From Desulfomicrobium orale DSM 12838 (GTDB lineage: Bacteria; Desulfobacterota; Desulfovibrionia; Desulfovibrionales; Desulfomicrobiaceae): a stretch of 64,000 nt of DNA. Under the pieces are notes generated by a model, which was not told the DNA's origin, made no database searches, and worked only from the letters and a program-made list of their open reading frames with translations. The stretch is from assembly GCF_001553625.1 (NCBI RefSeq), contig NZ_CP014230.1, positions 744,001 to 808,000 of the forward strand. Reading direction: 5' to 3'. This document shows positions 32,311-40,682 of the stretch, piece by piece. The translations under genes were made by a program, and so were the position numbers. Position 1 is the stretch's first letter; each line of letters starts with the position of its first letter.

Positions 32311-33074
32311 AGCCGGTCACACTCCAGAAGTTCCTGGGCCAGATTGATATATGACTGCGTGCCCAGAGAGCGGATGTCGTACAGGATGGCCGGAAGACCG
32401 TGGCTGGGCGCTTCGGACAGACGCACATTGCGCGGGATGGCCGTATTGAAGACCAGTTGCTTGAAGTGCTCCCGGACCTCCTTTTCCACCATGAAGGACA
32501 GCCTGTTCCTTTTGTCGAACATGGTCAGCAGAATGCCCAGGATATCGAGGGATGGATTCAGCCGTTCGCGGATCAGGGCATAGGTCTGCATCAGCTGGGC
32601 GATGCCCTCCATGGCGTAGTATTCGCACTGCAGGGGGACCAGCAGCCAGCGTGCCGCGCACAGAGCATTGACGGTGATGAGTCCCAGAGACGGCGGACAG
32701 TCGATCAGGATGAAGTCAAACCCGCTTTCGACGTTTTTCACGATTCTGCGCAGAATGAATTCCCTGCCCGGAATATCGCTCAGCTCCATTTCCGCCCCCA
32801 CGAAATCGGGTGTCGAAGACAGGATCTGCAGGTATTCCATGTTTGTTCCGACGATGAATTCCCTCGCATTCTCCGGTTCAAAAAACGCCTGATATATCGA
32901 TCCGCGCAGCGCATCCAAATCCACGCCCAGGCCGCTGGACGCGTTGGCCTGGGGGTCGCAGTCGATGACCAGGACTCGTTTCTCCATGGCCGCCAGTGAT
33001 GCGGCTAGATTGACGGTAGTGGTGGTTTTTCCCACGCCGCCCTTTTGATTTGCCAAAACAAGGGTCTGGGCCAA
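32286..33074 (-). CDS. parA: Chromosome-partitioning ATPase ParA (Soj)
   Basis: A 262-residue deviant-Walker ATPase: QTLVLANQKGGVGKTTTTVN at the N-terminus, VIDCDPQANASSGLG, and FILIDCPPSLGLITVNA. It binds DNA non-specifically as an ATP dimer and with ParB moves the origin region. The TTG at 33074 is chosen because AAGGAGG lies 5 bases upstream and it gives the canonical MAQTLVLANQKGG start; in-frame alternatives at 33110 and 33101 lie inside the parS1 site. The overlap with the antisense gene is 25 bases. Confidence 0.97.
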   Translation of the reverse strand: MAQTLVLANQKGGVGKTTTTVNLAASLAAMEKRVLVIDCDPQANASSGLGVDLDALRGSIYQAFFEPENAREFIVGTNMEYLQILSSTPDFVGAEMELSDIPGREFILRRIVKNVESGFDFILIDCPPSLGLITVNALCAARWLLVPLQCEYYAMEGIAQLMQTYALIRERLNPSLDILGILLTMFDKRNRLSFMVEKEVREHFKQLVFNTAIPRNVRLSEAPSHGLPAILYDIRSLGTQSYINLAQELLECDRLQPQVQEN

Positions 33075-33093
33075 AAGCGCCTCCTTGCCAGAA

Positions 33094-33109
33094 TGTTTCA
33101 TGAGAAACA
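33094..33109. promoter_or_regulatory. parS-like site 1
   Basis: TGTTTCATGAGAAACA matches the bacterial parS consensus TGTTTCACGTGAAACA at 14 of 16 positions. It lies 20 bases upstream of the parA start, so ParB bound here could also autoregulate parA. Confidence 0.7.
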
Positions 33110-33183
33110 AAAGCGGTCCGGCACCGGGCGTGCCGCGCCGCTTTGCGTTCTTTCAACTTGCGTCGCCGGGGTGGGCGAACGGG

Positions 33184-34191
33184 CTATATGCCGTAGTATT
33201 CCGTGTACCAGTCCACAAACCGGGCGATGCCGTCTTCGATTTTTGTATCGGGTTTGAAGCCCACGTCACGGATCAGATCGTCCACGTCGGCGTATGTCGC
33301 GGGTACATCCCCCGGCTGCAAATCCATGTAGCCGCGGATGGCCTTTCTGCCCAAAGCATTTTCCAGCACAGAGATGAAGGTTTCCAGCTCCACGGAGTTG
33401 TTGTTGCCGATATTGTAGATTTTGTATGGTGTGGGCGATGTGGAGGGATCCGGCTTCTGGCCATCCCACTGCGGATTGGGTTCGGGAATGTGCTGGGCGA
33501 CACGGAAAACGCCTTCGACGATATCGTCGATATAGGTGAAATCCCTGCGCATTTTCCCATGATTGAACACCTTGATGGGTTTACCCTCCATAATGGCCTT
33601 GGTGAACAGGTAAAGGGCCATGTCCGGGCGCCCCCAGGGGCCGTATACGGTGAAGAAGCGCAGGCCCGTGGTCGGGAGATTGTACAGATAGCTGTAGGTG
33701 TGGGCCATCAGTTCGTTGGATTTTTTGCTGGCCGCGTACAGGCTGACCGGGTGATCCACATTGTGGCGCACACTGAAGGGCATGAGGGTGTTGAGCCCGT
33801 ATACGGAGCTGGAGGAGGCATAGACCAGATGTTTCACCTCGTGATGGCGGCAGCATTCCAGCAGATTGGCGAAGCCCACCATGTTGGAGCTGATATAGGA
33901 CTGCGGGTTGATCAGCGAGTACCTGACCCCGGCCTGTGCCGCGAGATTGATCACATGGGTGAAGCCATGCGTGGCAAAATATGCCTTCAGGGCCGCCTCG
34001 TCGGCTAGGTCGATGGGCTCGAAATGAAACTTGCTTTCCTGTTGCAGCAGTTTCAGCCGATCCTTCTTCAACTGTACGGAATAATAGTCATTCAGATTGT
34101 CCAGTCCGAACACGTTTTCTCCGGCCTGGAGAAAACGCCGGGCAAGATGAAAGCCGATGAATCCGGCTGCGCCGGTGATGAGAATTTTCAT
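33184..34191 (-). CDS. NAD-dependent epimerase, UDP-glucuronate 4-epimerase type
   Basis: A 335-residue extended short-chain dehydrogenase. It has [20 protein letters not shown] (NAD site), ASSSSVYG (catalytic Ser) and the YAASKKSNE Tyr-Lys pair, with [17 protein letters not shown] typical of UDP-glucuronate epimerases (CapI/LspL group). It would interconvert UDP-glucuronate and UDP-galacturonate for surface polysaccharide or lipopolysaccharide. The start at 34191 has GGGAG 6 bases upstream; 30 extra residues from 34281 are not supported. Monocistronic, with a hairpin terminator of the previous gene just upstream. Confidence 0.9.
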   Translation of the reverse strand: MKILITGAAGFIGFHLARRFLQAGENVFGLDNLNDYYSVQLKKDRLKLLQQESKFHFEPIDLADEAALKAYFATHGFTHVINLAAQAGVRYSLINPQSYISSNMVGFANLLECCRHHEVKHLVYASSSSVYGLNTLMPFSVRHNVDHPVSLYAASKKSNELMAHTYSYLYNLPTTGLRFFTVYGPWGRPDMALYLFTKAIMEGKPIKVFNHGKMRRDFTYIDDIVEGVFRVAQHIPEPNPQWDGQKPDPSTSPTPYKIYNIGNNNSVELETFISVLENALGRKAIRGYMDLQPGDVPATYADVDDLIRDVGFKPDTKIEDGIARFVDWYTEYYGI

Positions 34192-34260
34192 AGATGCTCC
34201 CGTGAATCGAAGATAGCCGCCCTCTATCTTAAGCATGTTTCTTGAGCAATACGGAAAAGA

Positions 34261-34280
34261 TGCCCCGCGGGCGCGGGGCA
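34261..34280 (-). terminator. Hairpin terminator upstream of the epimerase gene
   Basis: TGCCCCGC and GCGGGGCA pair around a 4-base loop. On the minus strand TCTTTT follows. It is about 200 bases past the stop of the gene at 34478. The remainder of 34192-34477 holds only parS site 2 and no gene. Confidence 0.65.
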
Positions 34281-34393
34281 ATTCAATAAGAAGTATGAGC
34301 GTGTTTTATGGAGTTCTGCGGCGCATGAGGAGTGATTGTCGTTTGGCATGGTGGGGCCAGTCGCCTGATTCCGCGATGTCGATGGGAACGGAA

Positions 34394-34409
34394 TGTTTCA
34401 TGTGAAACG
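34394..34409. promoter_or_regulatory. parS-like site 2
   Basis: TGTTTCATGTGAAACG matches the parS consensus at 14 of 16 positions. It lies in the non-coding gap between the epimerase and the gene at 34478. Confidence 0.75.
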
Positions 34410-34477
34410 TGGCGGCTATGCTTATGCCATGACGGTGGAGCCACCATGGAGGCTTGTGAACCGCCGTACCCAAGGGA

Positions 34478-35041
34478 TTAAGGAGATGCTGGGAAAATAT
34501 CCTGCAATATTTTCCAGGCAGTGTTTTTGGCGGCCTGATTTCCCTGCGCCATGTCCGTGATGTCGGGGAGCAGGAAAAGTCTCGTCTGGGGGCAGGTATC
34601 CTTCAGGCCGGTTTGCAGCGGTCTGATTTCAGACGCGTCTTGGACAAAGCAGATGACCACGCTGGGACAAAAATGTTCGAGGCCATGGCGAAGGAGTGCA
34701 TTCCCTACATCCAGTGGCCAGGCGGAGATATCCTGTTTTTTCCAGCCCAGATGGCCGCAAACGGATTCCTGAATTTTCCGAAAGAGAGCAAGGCGCGGGG
34801 ATGGGGTCGGCAGGCCCAGATCCGCAGCCAAGCCTGGATAGGTCCACAAGGTGCGCACAGGGCATTGTTTCTCGTGAAACAACGCGAGAAGATATGGCGG
34901 AATGGTGTAATTATTTGGAATTTTTTGAGAATTATCTATTTCTGAGTCACGGAGAGCCGCCGGTTCCGCACGATCCGGCGAAATCCCCCGCCACAGGCAG
35001 AAAACGCCTGCCCGTTTGAGCAGGCGTTCCCGTTCGGTCAT
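34478..35041 (-). CDS. Conserved-looking protein of unknown function coupled to coaBC
   Basis: A 187-residue soluble protein: TERERLLKRAGVFCLWRGI at the N-terminus, PPYLLALFHEKQCPVRTLWT in the middle, VVICFVQDASEIRPLQTGL near the end. Its ATG overlaps the coaBC stop as ATGA, so it is translationally coupled. I do not recognise the family. Alternating strands and helices (LRHGLEHFCPSVVICFVQD) suggest a compact alpha/beta fold. It contains parS-like site 3, and the site constrains codons around LFHEKQC. The start at 35062 is less likely because it lies inside coaBC without a binding site. Confidence 0.75.
   Translation of the reverse strand: MTERERLLKRAGVFCLWRGISPDRAEPAALRDSEIDNSQKIPNNYTIPPYLLALFHEKQCPVRTLWTYPGLAADLGLPTPSPRLALFRKIQESVCGHLGWKKQDISAWPLDVGNALLRHGLEHFCPSVVICFVQDASEIRPLQTGLKDTCPQTRLFLLPDITDMAQGNQAAKNTAWKILQDIFPASP
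34866..34881. promoter_or_regulatory. parS-like site 3
   Basis: TGTTTCTCGTGAAACA matches the parS consensus at 15 of 16 positions, the best of the three. It lies inside the coding gene at 34478-35041. Confidence 0.85.
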
Positions 35042-36249
35042 TCGGTACTCGCCGAGATCCAATCCCAGATCCTCCAGGCAATTTCCGTCTTTTTCATCTG
35101 AGGCCAGTGGTCTTCGCGTCCCGCCCGGTCAAAAACGGCCACCCGGTTGGTGGAAGCGGCAAATCCCGCCCCCTCTTCTCCGATGGGGTTGGCCACCAGC
35201 AGGTCCAGATTTTTTTCCTTCAGCTTCTGCCGGGCGTTTTCCCACAGATTTTCGGCTTCGGCCGCGAAGCCGATGGTCTTCTGCCCAGCCTTCTTGGATA
35301 CGCTCAGGGTCGCCAAAATATCGGGGTTCTGCTCGAAGTTCAGCGACAGCCCTCCTCCATCTTTTTTGAATTTGGCCTGAGGGCATTCCGGCGGGCGGAA
35401 ATCCGCCACCGCCGCCGTAAAGCAGCCGATATTCTGGGAGGGAAAACAATCCCGCGCGGCTTCGAACATCTCTCTTGCCGAGGTCACGGGCACCGTGCGG
35501 ATGAAGTCCGGCATGGCCAGGGAAATGGGACCGTGGATGGCGGTCACGTCCGCTCCCCGCAGCGCGGCGCTGATGGCCAGACTCGTCCCCATGAGCCCGG
35601 TGGACGGATTGGACCAGAATCTGGCCCGGTCAAAGTATTCGCGCGTGGGGCCCAGGGTGACCATGACCTTGAGCCCGGCCATGTTCTGCGGAGCCAGTGC
35701 GCGCAGGGTGTGAATGAAGATTTCGTCGATACCGGACATTTTGCCCGCGCCCGTATCGCCGCAGGCCACTGTGCCGCAGGCCGGGCCGATGCCGCGCACG
35801 CCGCGCTGGAGGAGGGTTTGCCAGTTTGCCTGAGTGGACTTGGCATTCCACATGTTCGGATTCATGGCCGGGGCGGCCAGGATCGGGCCGGTGTAAGCCA
35901 GAAGCTGGCAGCTCAGGATGTCGTCAGCCAGTCCGTGAGCTACCTTGGCCAGCAGGTTTGCCGAGGCTGGCGCGATCAGAAAGGCGTCGGCCACGGCCGG
36001 TTCAAGGTGTCCGAAGTGCTCCTCCGGGTTGAAAAGCCTGGTATGGATGGGGTCGGCTCCCACCGCGCCGAAGGAGAAGTCCGTAACGAACTGATGGGCG
36101 CCGGGCGACAGTGTGACGCCCACCTGTATGCTCATACTGGTGAACACCCGGGTCAGCTCCAGGGCCTTGTAGGCGGCGATGGAGCCCGTCACGCCTAGTT
36201 GCAGGCGTTTGCCGCGGAAGGTGTCGAAAAGGTAATGCTCGGGAATCAT
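35038..36249 (-). CDS. coaBC: Phosphopantothenoylcysteine decarboxylase/synthetase
   Basis: A 403-residue bifunctional flavoprotein. The N-terminal CoaC domain has GVTGSIAAYKALEL, IAPASANLLAKVAHGLADD and PAMNPNMWN. The C-terminal CoaB domain has VTLGPTREYFDRARFWSNPSTGLMG, AAVADFRP and KxxGFAAE-like KTIGFAAEAE. It makes 4'-phosphopantetheine from phosphopantothenate and cysteine, two steps of coenzyme A synthesis. It overlaps the upstream lipoprotein gene and the downstream unknown gene by 4 bases each, forming one operon. CoaX at 55847 supplies the first step. Confidence 0.95.
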   Translation of the reverse strand: MIPEHYLFDTFRGKRLQLGVTGSIAAYKALELTRVFTSMSIQVGVTLSPGAHQFVTDFSFGAVGADPIHTRLFNPEEHFGHLEPAVADAFLIAPASANLLAKVAHGLADDILSCQLLAYTGPILAAPAMNPNMWNAKSTQANWQTLLQRGVRGIGPACGTVACGDTGAGKMSGIDEIFIHTLRALAPQNMAGLKVMVTLGPTREYFDRARFWSNPSTGLMGTSLAISAALRGADVTAIHGPISLAMPDFIRTVPVTSAREMFEAARDCFPSQNIGCFTAAVADFRPPECPQAKFKKDGGGLSLNFEQNPDILATLSVSKKAGQKTIGFAAEAENLWENARQKLKEKNLDLLVANPIGEEGAGFAASTNRVAVFDRAGREDHWPQMKKTEIAWRIWDWISASTE

Positions 36250-36785
36250 TGGGGAAGATTTCTCTCGTTTTCAAGGGTTGATCCGAAGGGCGGATTGCCG
36301 GACATTCCGGATGGCGAATATGTATCCATGTGCTGCGTTCCGCCGGAATAGGCCGGTGCGACCGCAGGAACGCGAGGCGAAACCCAGATCTCGGCCCATG
36401 TGTAATAGATGGGATCTTCTTCGATGGTGATTACGGTAATGCGGTTGTCTTTGGAGAAGACCAGCAGGTACCGCTGATATTTCTGGTAGGTCAGAAGGGT
36501 CCAGCCATCCTTGGGCATGTTGTTGTAAAAGAAATCGAAAAGGGAAATGGGTTCTACCCGGCCCTTGAACTTCATGACGCCGGACTTGCCGCCTTCTACC
36601 GGAGCAATGGAGGATTTTTTGGGCTGGATCTCCATCTCCGAAGGGACGCGGATATCGTTGAAGTCATAGAAAAAACTGGAGGGCATGGGCGCGGTCTGGG
36701 GTTCCGGGGAGCTCGATCCCGTGAGGTTGGCGCATCCCCAGGCCGGGAGCAGCAGGAGCAGCAGAACGATTTTCAGATAACGCAT
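36246..36785 (-). CDS. Lipoprotein of unknown function
   Basis: A 179-residue protein with a lipoprotein signal, MRYLKIVLLLLLLPAWGC, with Cys18 as the lipidated residue. The mature part includes FFYDFNDIRVPSEMEI, GVMKFKGRVEPISLFDFFYN and NMPKDGWTLLTYQKYQRYLL. This reads as a small periplasmic domain of the kind seen in deltaproteobacterial conserved lipoproteins. Function is unknown. It is first in the operon with coaBC (4-base overlap), which is likely only transcriptional convenience. GAGGAGTG lies before the ATG. Confidence 0.8.
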   Translation of the reverse strand: MRYLKIVLLLLLLPAWGCANLTGSSSPEPQTAPMPSSFFYDFNDIRVPSEMEIQPKKSSIAPVEGGKSGVMKFKGRVEPISLFDFFYNNMPKDGWTLLTYQKYQRYLLVFSKDNRITVITIEEDPIYYTWAEIWVSPRVPAVAPAYSGGTQHMDTYSPSGMSGNPPFGSTLENERNLPQ

Positions 36786-36859
36786 AATACACTCCTCGGT
36801 TGATGTTATGTAATTCCGGCGGAAAGAAGGCCGGACGCATCCGTGGGGAAAGGTGTTCT

Positions 36860-37567
36860 CTAAAGATTGGCAGCCAGTTCGCGGGCTTTGTCCGCTTCAT
36901 GCAGCCATCCGCCCTGTTCCAGCGACTGCGCGGCCAGCAGATGCATGGCCGCCAGCCCTTCGGGGTAGACGCACTCCAGCAATTCTCCGTGGTATCCTTT
37001 GAAGACGTTGCTCACCAAGGCGCTGCGGGTGTGGAAAAAACGGGCCAGCAAGGGATTTTCGCGGTGCCGGGGAAGATAGAGGATGAACATGCGCTTGCAG
37101 TGGAAAAGGATGAAGCGTACGCGGCCGACTTCACGGGCGATGCTTTCGGATGTCTGCTGGATGACGGCGTACAGCTCCGTGCCGATATGCTGTTCCTCGG
37201 GCAGCAGCGCGTCGTTTTCCTGGAGGCGTCCGAACCGGGGCTTGTAGTTCATCTGCTGGTAGGCGTCTTCCTTGAGTTTGATGCATTCGTGGAAGATGTA
37301 TCCCAGCGCCCAGTCCAGATATTCTCCCAGAACGCTGGTTTTTGAAGATTCATTCCTGAAAAGCAGATGCGCGGTATCCTTGAGCCGCCAGAGCAGGCCT
37401 TTGCTGTTCTGCCGTCCCAGAATATCGTTGAAGAAATGAAAGCTGACCTCTCCGCTGGCGTCGTATTCGGCGAAATGACTTTCCAGGGCGCTGGCGACCT
37501 GACAGAAGTCGCGCAGCACGTCCCGTACAAAGGAGTCCTGTTTGGAAAGAAGCCAGTTTGTGGACAT
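36860..37567 (-). CDS. Conserved-looking soluble protein of unknown function
   Basis: A 235-residue, largely alpha-helical protein: MSTNWLLSKQDSFVRDVLRD, RLKDTAHLLFRNESSKTSVL, VRFILFHCKRMFILYLPRHR, and LEQGGWLHEADKARELAANL at the end. No known motif or membrane segment is seen. It stands between the lipoprotein gene (74-base gap) and the divergent hldE2. I cannot assign a function. The ATG lacks a strong binding site, so the start is moderately certain. Confidence 0.7.
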   Translation of the reverse strand: MSTNWLLSKQDSFVRDVLRDFCQVASALESHFAEYDASGEVSFHFFNDILGRQNSKGLLWRLKDTAHLLFRNESSKTSVLGEYLDWALGYIFHECIKLKEDAYQQMNYKPRFGRLQENDALLPEEQHIGTELYAVIQQTSESIAREVGRVRFILFHCKRMFILYLPRHRENPLLARFFHTRSALVSNVFKGYHGELLECVYPEGLAAMHLLAAQSLEQGGWLHEADKARELAANL

Positions 37568-37635
37568 TTGCCTATCCCGTCAAAATTTTACGGCTGCTTA
37601 CGGTACCCGTCAGCGAAGGTCAAATTTCTGAAATC

Positions 37636-38133
37636 ATGCCCATGCCTACATCTTTGAAAGTTGCCGCGGCGGAAGAGGTCTTGCGCGCGATCTCCGCAGG
37701 AGAGACTCTTGTTTTCACCAACGGCTGCTTCGACATCCTGCATCCCGGCCATGTGGATTATCTGGAACGGGCCAGATCCCTCGGAACGCATCTGGCGGTC
37801 GGCCTGAACAGCGACGCTTCCGTCCGCCGCCTGAAAGGCCCGTCCCGTCCCGTCAACGATGAGCGCAGCCGCGCCTTGGTTCTGGCCGGTCTGGCCTGCG
37901 TGGATCATGTCGTCATTTTTGATGAGGACACGCCCTGGGAGCTGATCCGGAAGCTTCGCCCCCAGATTCTGGTCAAGGGCGGTGACTGGCCGGTGGAGCG
38001 GATCGTGGGGCGGGAGCTGGTTCAGGAACGGGGCGGACAGGTACTGTCCCTGCCGGTTCTGCCCGGATACTCCACCACCAATATCGTGCGGCGGGTTCTG
38101 GCCCTGCACCGGGAGGAAGTCTCGCATGACTAG
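37636..38133 (+). CDS. hldE2: D-glycero-beta-D-manno-heptose-1-phosphate adenylyltransferase
   Basis: A 165-residue cytidylyltransferase-fold protein equal to the second half of E. coli HldE (RfaE domain II). The HxGH motif is in CFDILHPGHVDYLERA, followed by LNSDASVRRLKGPSRP and LPVLPGYSTTNIVRRV. It joins ATP and heptose-1-phosphate to give ADP-heptose for the lipopolysaccharide core. It works with hldE1 at 29969, so HldE is split in this organism. The start could be 37636 or 37642. The stop overlaps the gspE-like start by 8 bases. Confidence 0.94.
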   Translation: MPMPTSLKVAAAEEVLRAISAGETLVFTNGCFDILHPGHVDYLERARSLGTHLAVGLNSDASVRRLKGPSRPVNDERSRALVLAGLACVDHVVIFDEDTPWELIRKLRPQILVKGGDWPVERIVGRELVQERGGQVLSLPVLPGYSTTNIVRRVLALHREEVSHD

Positions 38134-39916
38134 TATAAGCCATCGACGGATCGTCTATTCCATCAACTATCTGCTCGGAGTGCTGCTGGAAGGCGGAGAA
38201 ATCGGCCCGGAACTGGCCAAGAACATTCTGGAGCACGCCCGCAAGAATGACATCGACCCCGAGCATCCCGACGGGATCGACTATCTGATCCGGTTCAACA
38301 TCCGCCTGCCCGGCAAGGATCCGGGGCTGCCCCCTGTCTGGCTCAACGAGGAGGCCATCCTGCGGGCCGTGGCCCGGCGGGAGGGCCTGGAGTTCCGCAA
38401 GGTGGATCCCTTCGACCTGGATCTGGAGGTGACGACCAAGACCATTTCCGAAAGCTTCGCCCGCAAGAACACCCTGGTGCCCATCATGATCAGGGACGGG
38501 GAGCTGGAGCTGGCGGTGTTCAATCCCTTCCGGCCCGAGCTGTGGCTGGACATGGAGCGGGTCAGCGACCTGCCCTACCGGGTGTTTCTGAGCACCAGGC
38601 AGGAGATCGAGCGTCTCATCGACGACTACTACCAGTTCCGCACGGCCATTCAGGCCGCCGAAGTGGAGTTCATGTCCGGCAGCGAGATGGGCAATCTGGA
38701 AGCCCGGGTCAGGGTCGAGGAAAAGTCGGACCCCACATCGCAGAAGCACATCATCAAGGCCGTGGATTACCTGTTGCGCTCGGCCCTGAGGGAGCGCGCC
38801 AGCGACATCCACATTGAACCCAAGCGGGACCACTCTCTGGTCCGCTTCCGTATCGACGGCATTCTGCACGATCTGCACAGGCTGCCCATGACCGTGCATC
38901 TGGCCATGATCAACCGCCTGAAGGGCGTCAGCCGTCTGGACATTTCCGAGAAACGGCGGCCCCAGGACGGCCGCGTGCAGCTGGTTCTGGGCGGCCAGCC
39001 TACGGATGTGCGCATATCCACCATCCCTGTGGCCTTCGGAGAAAAAATGGTGCTGCGTCTGCTTTCCAGCGACACCACGCTTAAAAATCCCGAAGAACTG
39101 GGGATGCTTCCGGCCCAGTTCGCCACCTACAAGAAATTTCTGCGCAGCACCTACGGTCTGATTCTGGTCACCGGTCCCACGGGCAGCGGCAAATCCACGT
39201 CCCTCTACTCCACCCTGAAGACCCTGGCCAATCCGCAGGTCAACGTGGTGACCCTCGAAGATCCCATTGAGATGGTGGTGGACGAGTTCAACCAGATCGG
39301 CGTGCAGACCAAGATCGGCGTGACTTTCGGGCAGATGCTCCGACATATCCTGCGGCAGGATCCGGACATCATCATGGTCGGGGAAATGCGTGATCTGGAA
39401 ACGGCGGAGCAGGCGGTGCAGGCCGCCCTGACCGGACATATCGTCTTTTCCACCCTGCATACCAACGACGCCAGTTCCGCCCTGGTCCGGCTTCTGGACC
39501 TGGGCCTTGACGCCTATCTCATCAACGCTTCCGTCATCGGGTGCATTGCCCAGCGTCTGGTGCGCAATATCTGCCCGTCCTGCCGGGTGCAGTATACCCC
39601 CGATTACGCGCAGATTCAGGCTCTGGGGCTGGAACGCTACATCGCGCCCGGCCAGAAGCTCTGGAGAGGCGCCGGATGCGAAAGCTGCCGGCAGACAGGT
39701 TTTTACGGCCGTACGGGTATTTTCGAGGTGCTCATGTACGATACCGAGGTCAAGGACGCCGTGCGCAGAAATGTCGAACTGTCCGAACTGCGGGCGCTGG
39801 TCCGGAAAAAGGGCGTGCCGTCCCTGCTCGACGACGGTATGGAGCGCGTGGTGCGCGGGATCACCACATACGAGGAAGTGCTGCGCGTGGCCGGAGCCAC
39901 GGCCGACGAGAACTGA
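38126..39916 (+). CDS. GspE/PilB-family type II secretion or pilus ATPase
   Basis: A 596-residue hexameric secretion ATPase. An N-terminal MshE-N/GspE domain (residues about 1-180) precedes the ATPase core: Walker A GPTGSGKSTS, the Asp box LEDPIEMVVDE, Walker B DIIMVGEMRD, His box ALTGHIVFSTLHTNDA. The zinc tetracysteine CPSC...CESC is near the C-terminus. It energises pseudopilus or type IV pilus assembly. No other gsp or pil genes are in the window, so the system is unknown. GGAGG lies 9 bases before the ATG and the gene overlaps hldE2 by 8 bases. Confidence 0.93.
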   Translation: MTSISHRRIVYSINYLLGVLLEGGEIGPELAKNILEHARKNDIDPEHPDGIDYLIRFNIRLPGKDPGLPPVWLNEEAILRAVARREGLEFRKVDPFDLDLEVTTKTISESFARKNTLVPIMIRDGELELAVFNPFRPELWLDMERVSDLPYRVFLSTRQEIERLIDDYYQFRTAIQAAEVEFMSGSEMGNLEARVRVEEKSDPTSQKHIIKAVDYLLRSALRERASDIHIEPKRDHSLVRFRIDGILHDLHRLPMTVHLAMINRLKGVSRLDISEKRRPQDGRVQLVLGGQPTDVRISTIPVAFGEKMVLRLLSSDTTLKNPEELGMLPAQFATYKKFLRSTYGLILVTGPTGSGKSTSLYSTLKTLANPQVNVVTLEDPIEMVVDEFNQIGVQTKIGVTFGQMLRHILRQDPDIIMVGEMRDLETAEQAVQAALTGHIVFSTLHTNDASSALVRLLDLGLDAYLINASVIGCIAQRLVRNICPSCRVQYTPDYAQIQALGLERYIAPGQKLWRGAGCESCRQTGFYGRTGIFEVLMYDTEVKDAVRRNVELSELRALVRKKGVPSLLDDGMERVVRGITTYEEVLRVAGATADEN

Positions 39917-39961
39917 GTTTTCAAAGCGGCCATTGTCCCTTCCCATGCGGCGGCGTGGCTC

Positions 39962-40510
39962 TCAGACCGGGCAGGCGCCGCCGCAACATGGCCCGCCAAG
40001 ACTCAAATAGGCGGCCAGAATCCTTCTCTCTCCTTCCAGCCGGTCCGGAGCAAGGGGCGGGCACGGATGGCGGGTCAGCATTTCCTCCATCTGACCCCAG
40101 CGCGGAATCTGGTAAAACCCCCGGCCGATCTCCGCGGCTGTCCGTGTTTCCACCACCAGTGCTTCCATGGAATCCGTCACCACCACCAGCGGAAAGGGCG
40201 CGGGCTCATGAATCCGGGCCGCGGCCACGCTCTGGCGCACGAAGGTGCCCACCTCGCCGGGGTGAAAGAAAAGGGCCAGGGCCGGGCGGCTGTCCGGGGT
40301 AAAAACGGCGATGTCGATGGTGGCGGACTGGGCCTCTTTGCCCGCATGAAAATCGATCAGGTATTTGGGATGGACGGTGGAGCGCGGGTAGAACTTGTCC
40401 TCCACCAGCATCCGGGCCAGAGCCTGGCGCAGGTCCTCATATGTCGTGTCCATGATTTCCCGCCCGCTGACGTAATCCGTGATAAGCTGGTTCAAGCTGA
40501 CTTCATGCAT
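39962..40510 (-). CDS. Orphan HsdR N-terminal-domain (restriction-like nuclease) protein
   Basis: A 182-residue protein resembling the type I restriction R-subunit N-terminal nuclease domain (HSDR_N): [31 protein letters not shown], and [20 protein letters not shown]. The Asp of IDIAVF is in the nuclease position, but the expected E-x-K is weak (ALFFH), so it may be inactive. No helicase, HsdM or HsdS is nearby. C-terminal CCGGAC is unusual. The stop is 45 bases beyond the gspE-like stop and the gene is convergent to it. Confidence 0.72.
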   Translation of the reverse strand: MHEVSLNQLITDYVSGREIMDTTYEDLRQALARMLVEDKFYPRSTVHPKYLIDFHAGKEAQSATIDIAVFTPDSRPALALFFHPGEVGTFVRQSVAAARIHEPAPFPLVVVTDSMEALVVETRTAAEIGRGFYQIPRWGQMEEMLTRHPCPPLAPDRLEGERRILAAYLSLGGPCCGGACPV

Positions 40511-40682
40511 ACGGCTGTCTTTTTTTCAGTCGCTTTTTACAGGGCCCGTGGCCTCCGTTCCTTTGGTTTACCAGATTTTTTTCTTAAGGTATGGAAGTCA
40601 AAACGCAAGGCATCGGCGAATTCCGGCCTTTTCGGGCCCACGGCCTGGGCGGCCGCCAAAACAGATTGCACAGGAGGTCCTT

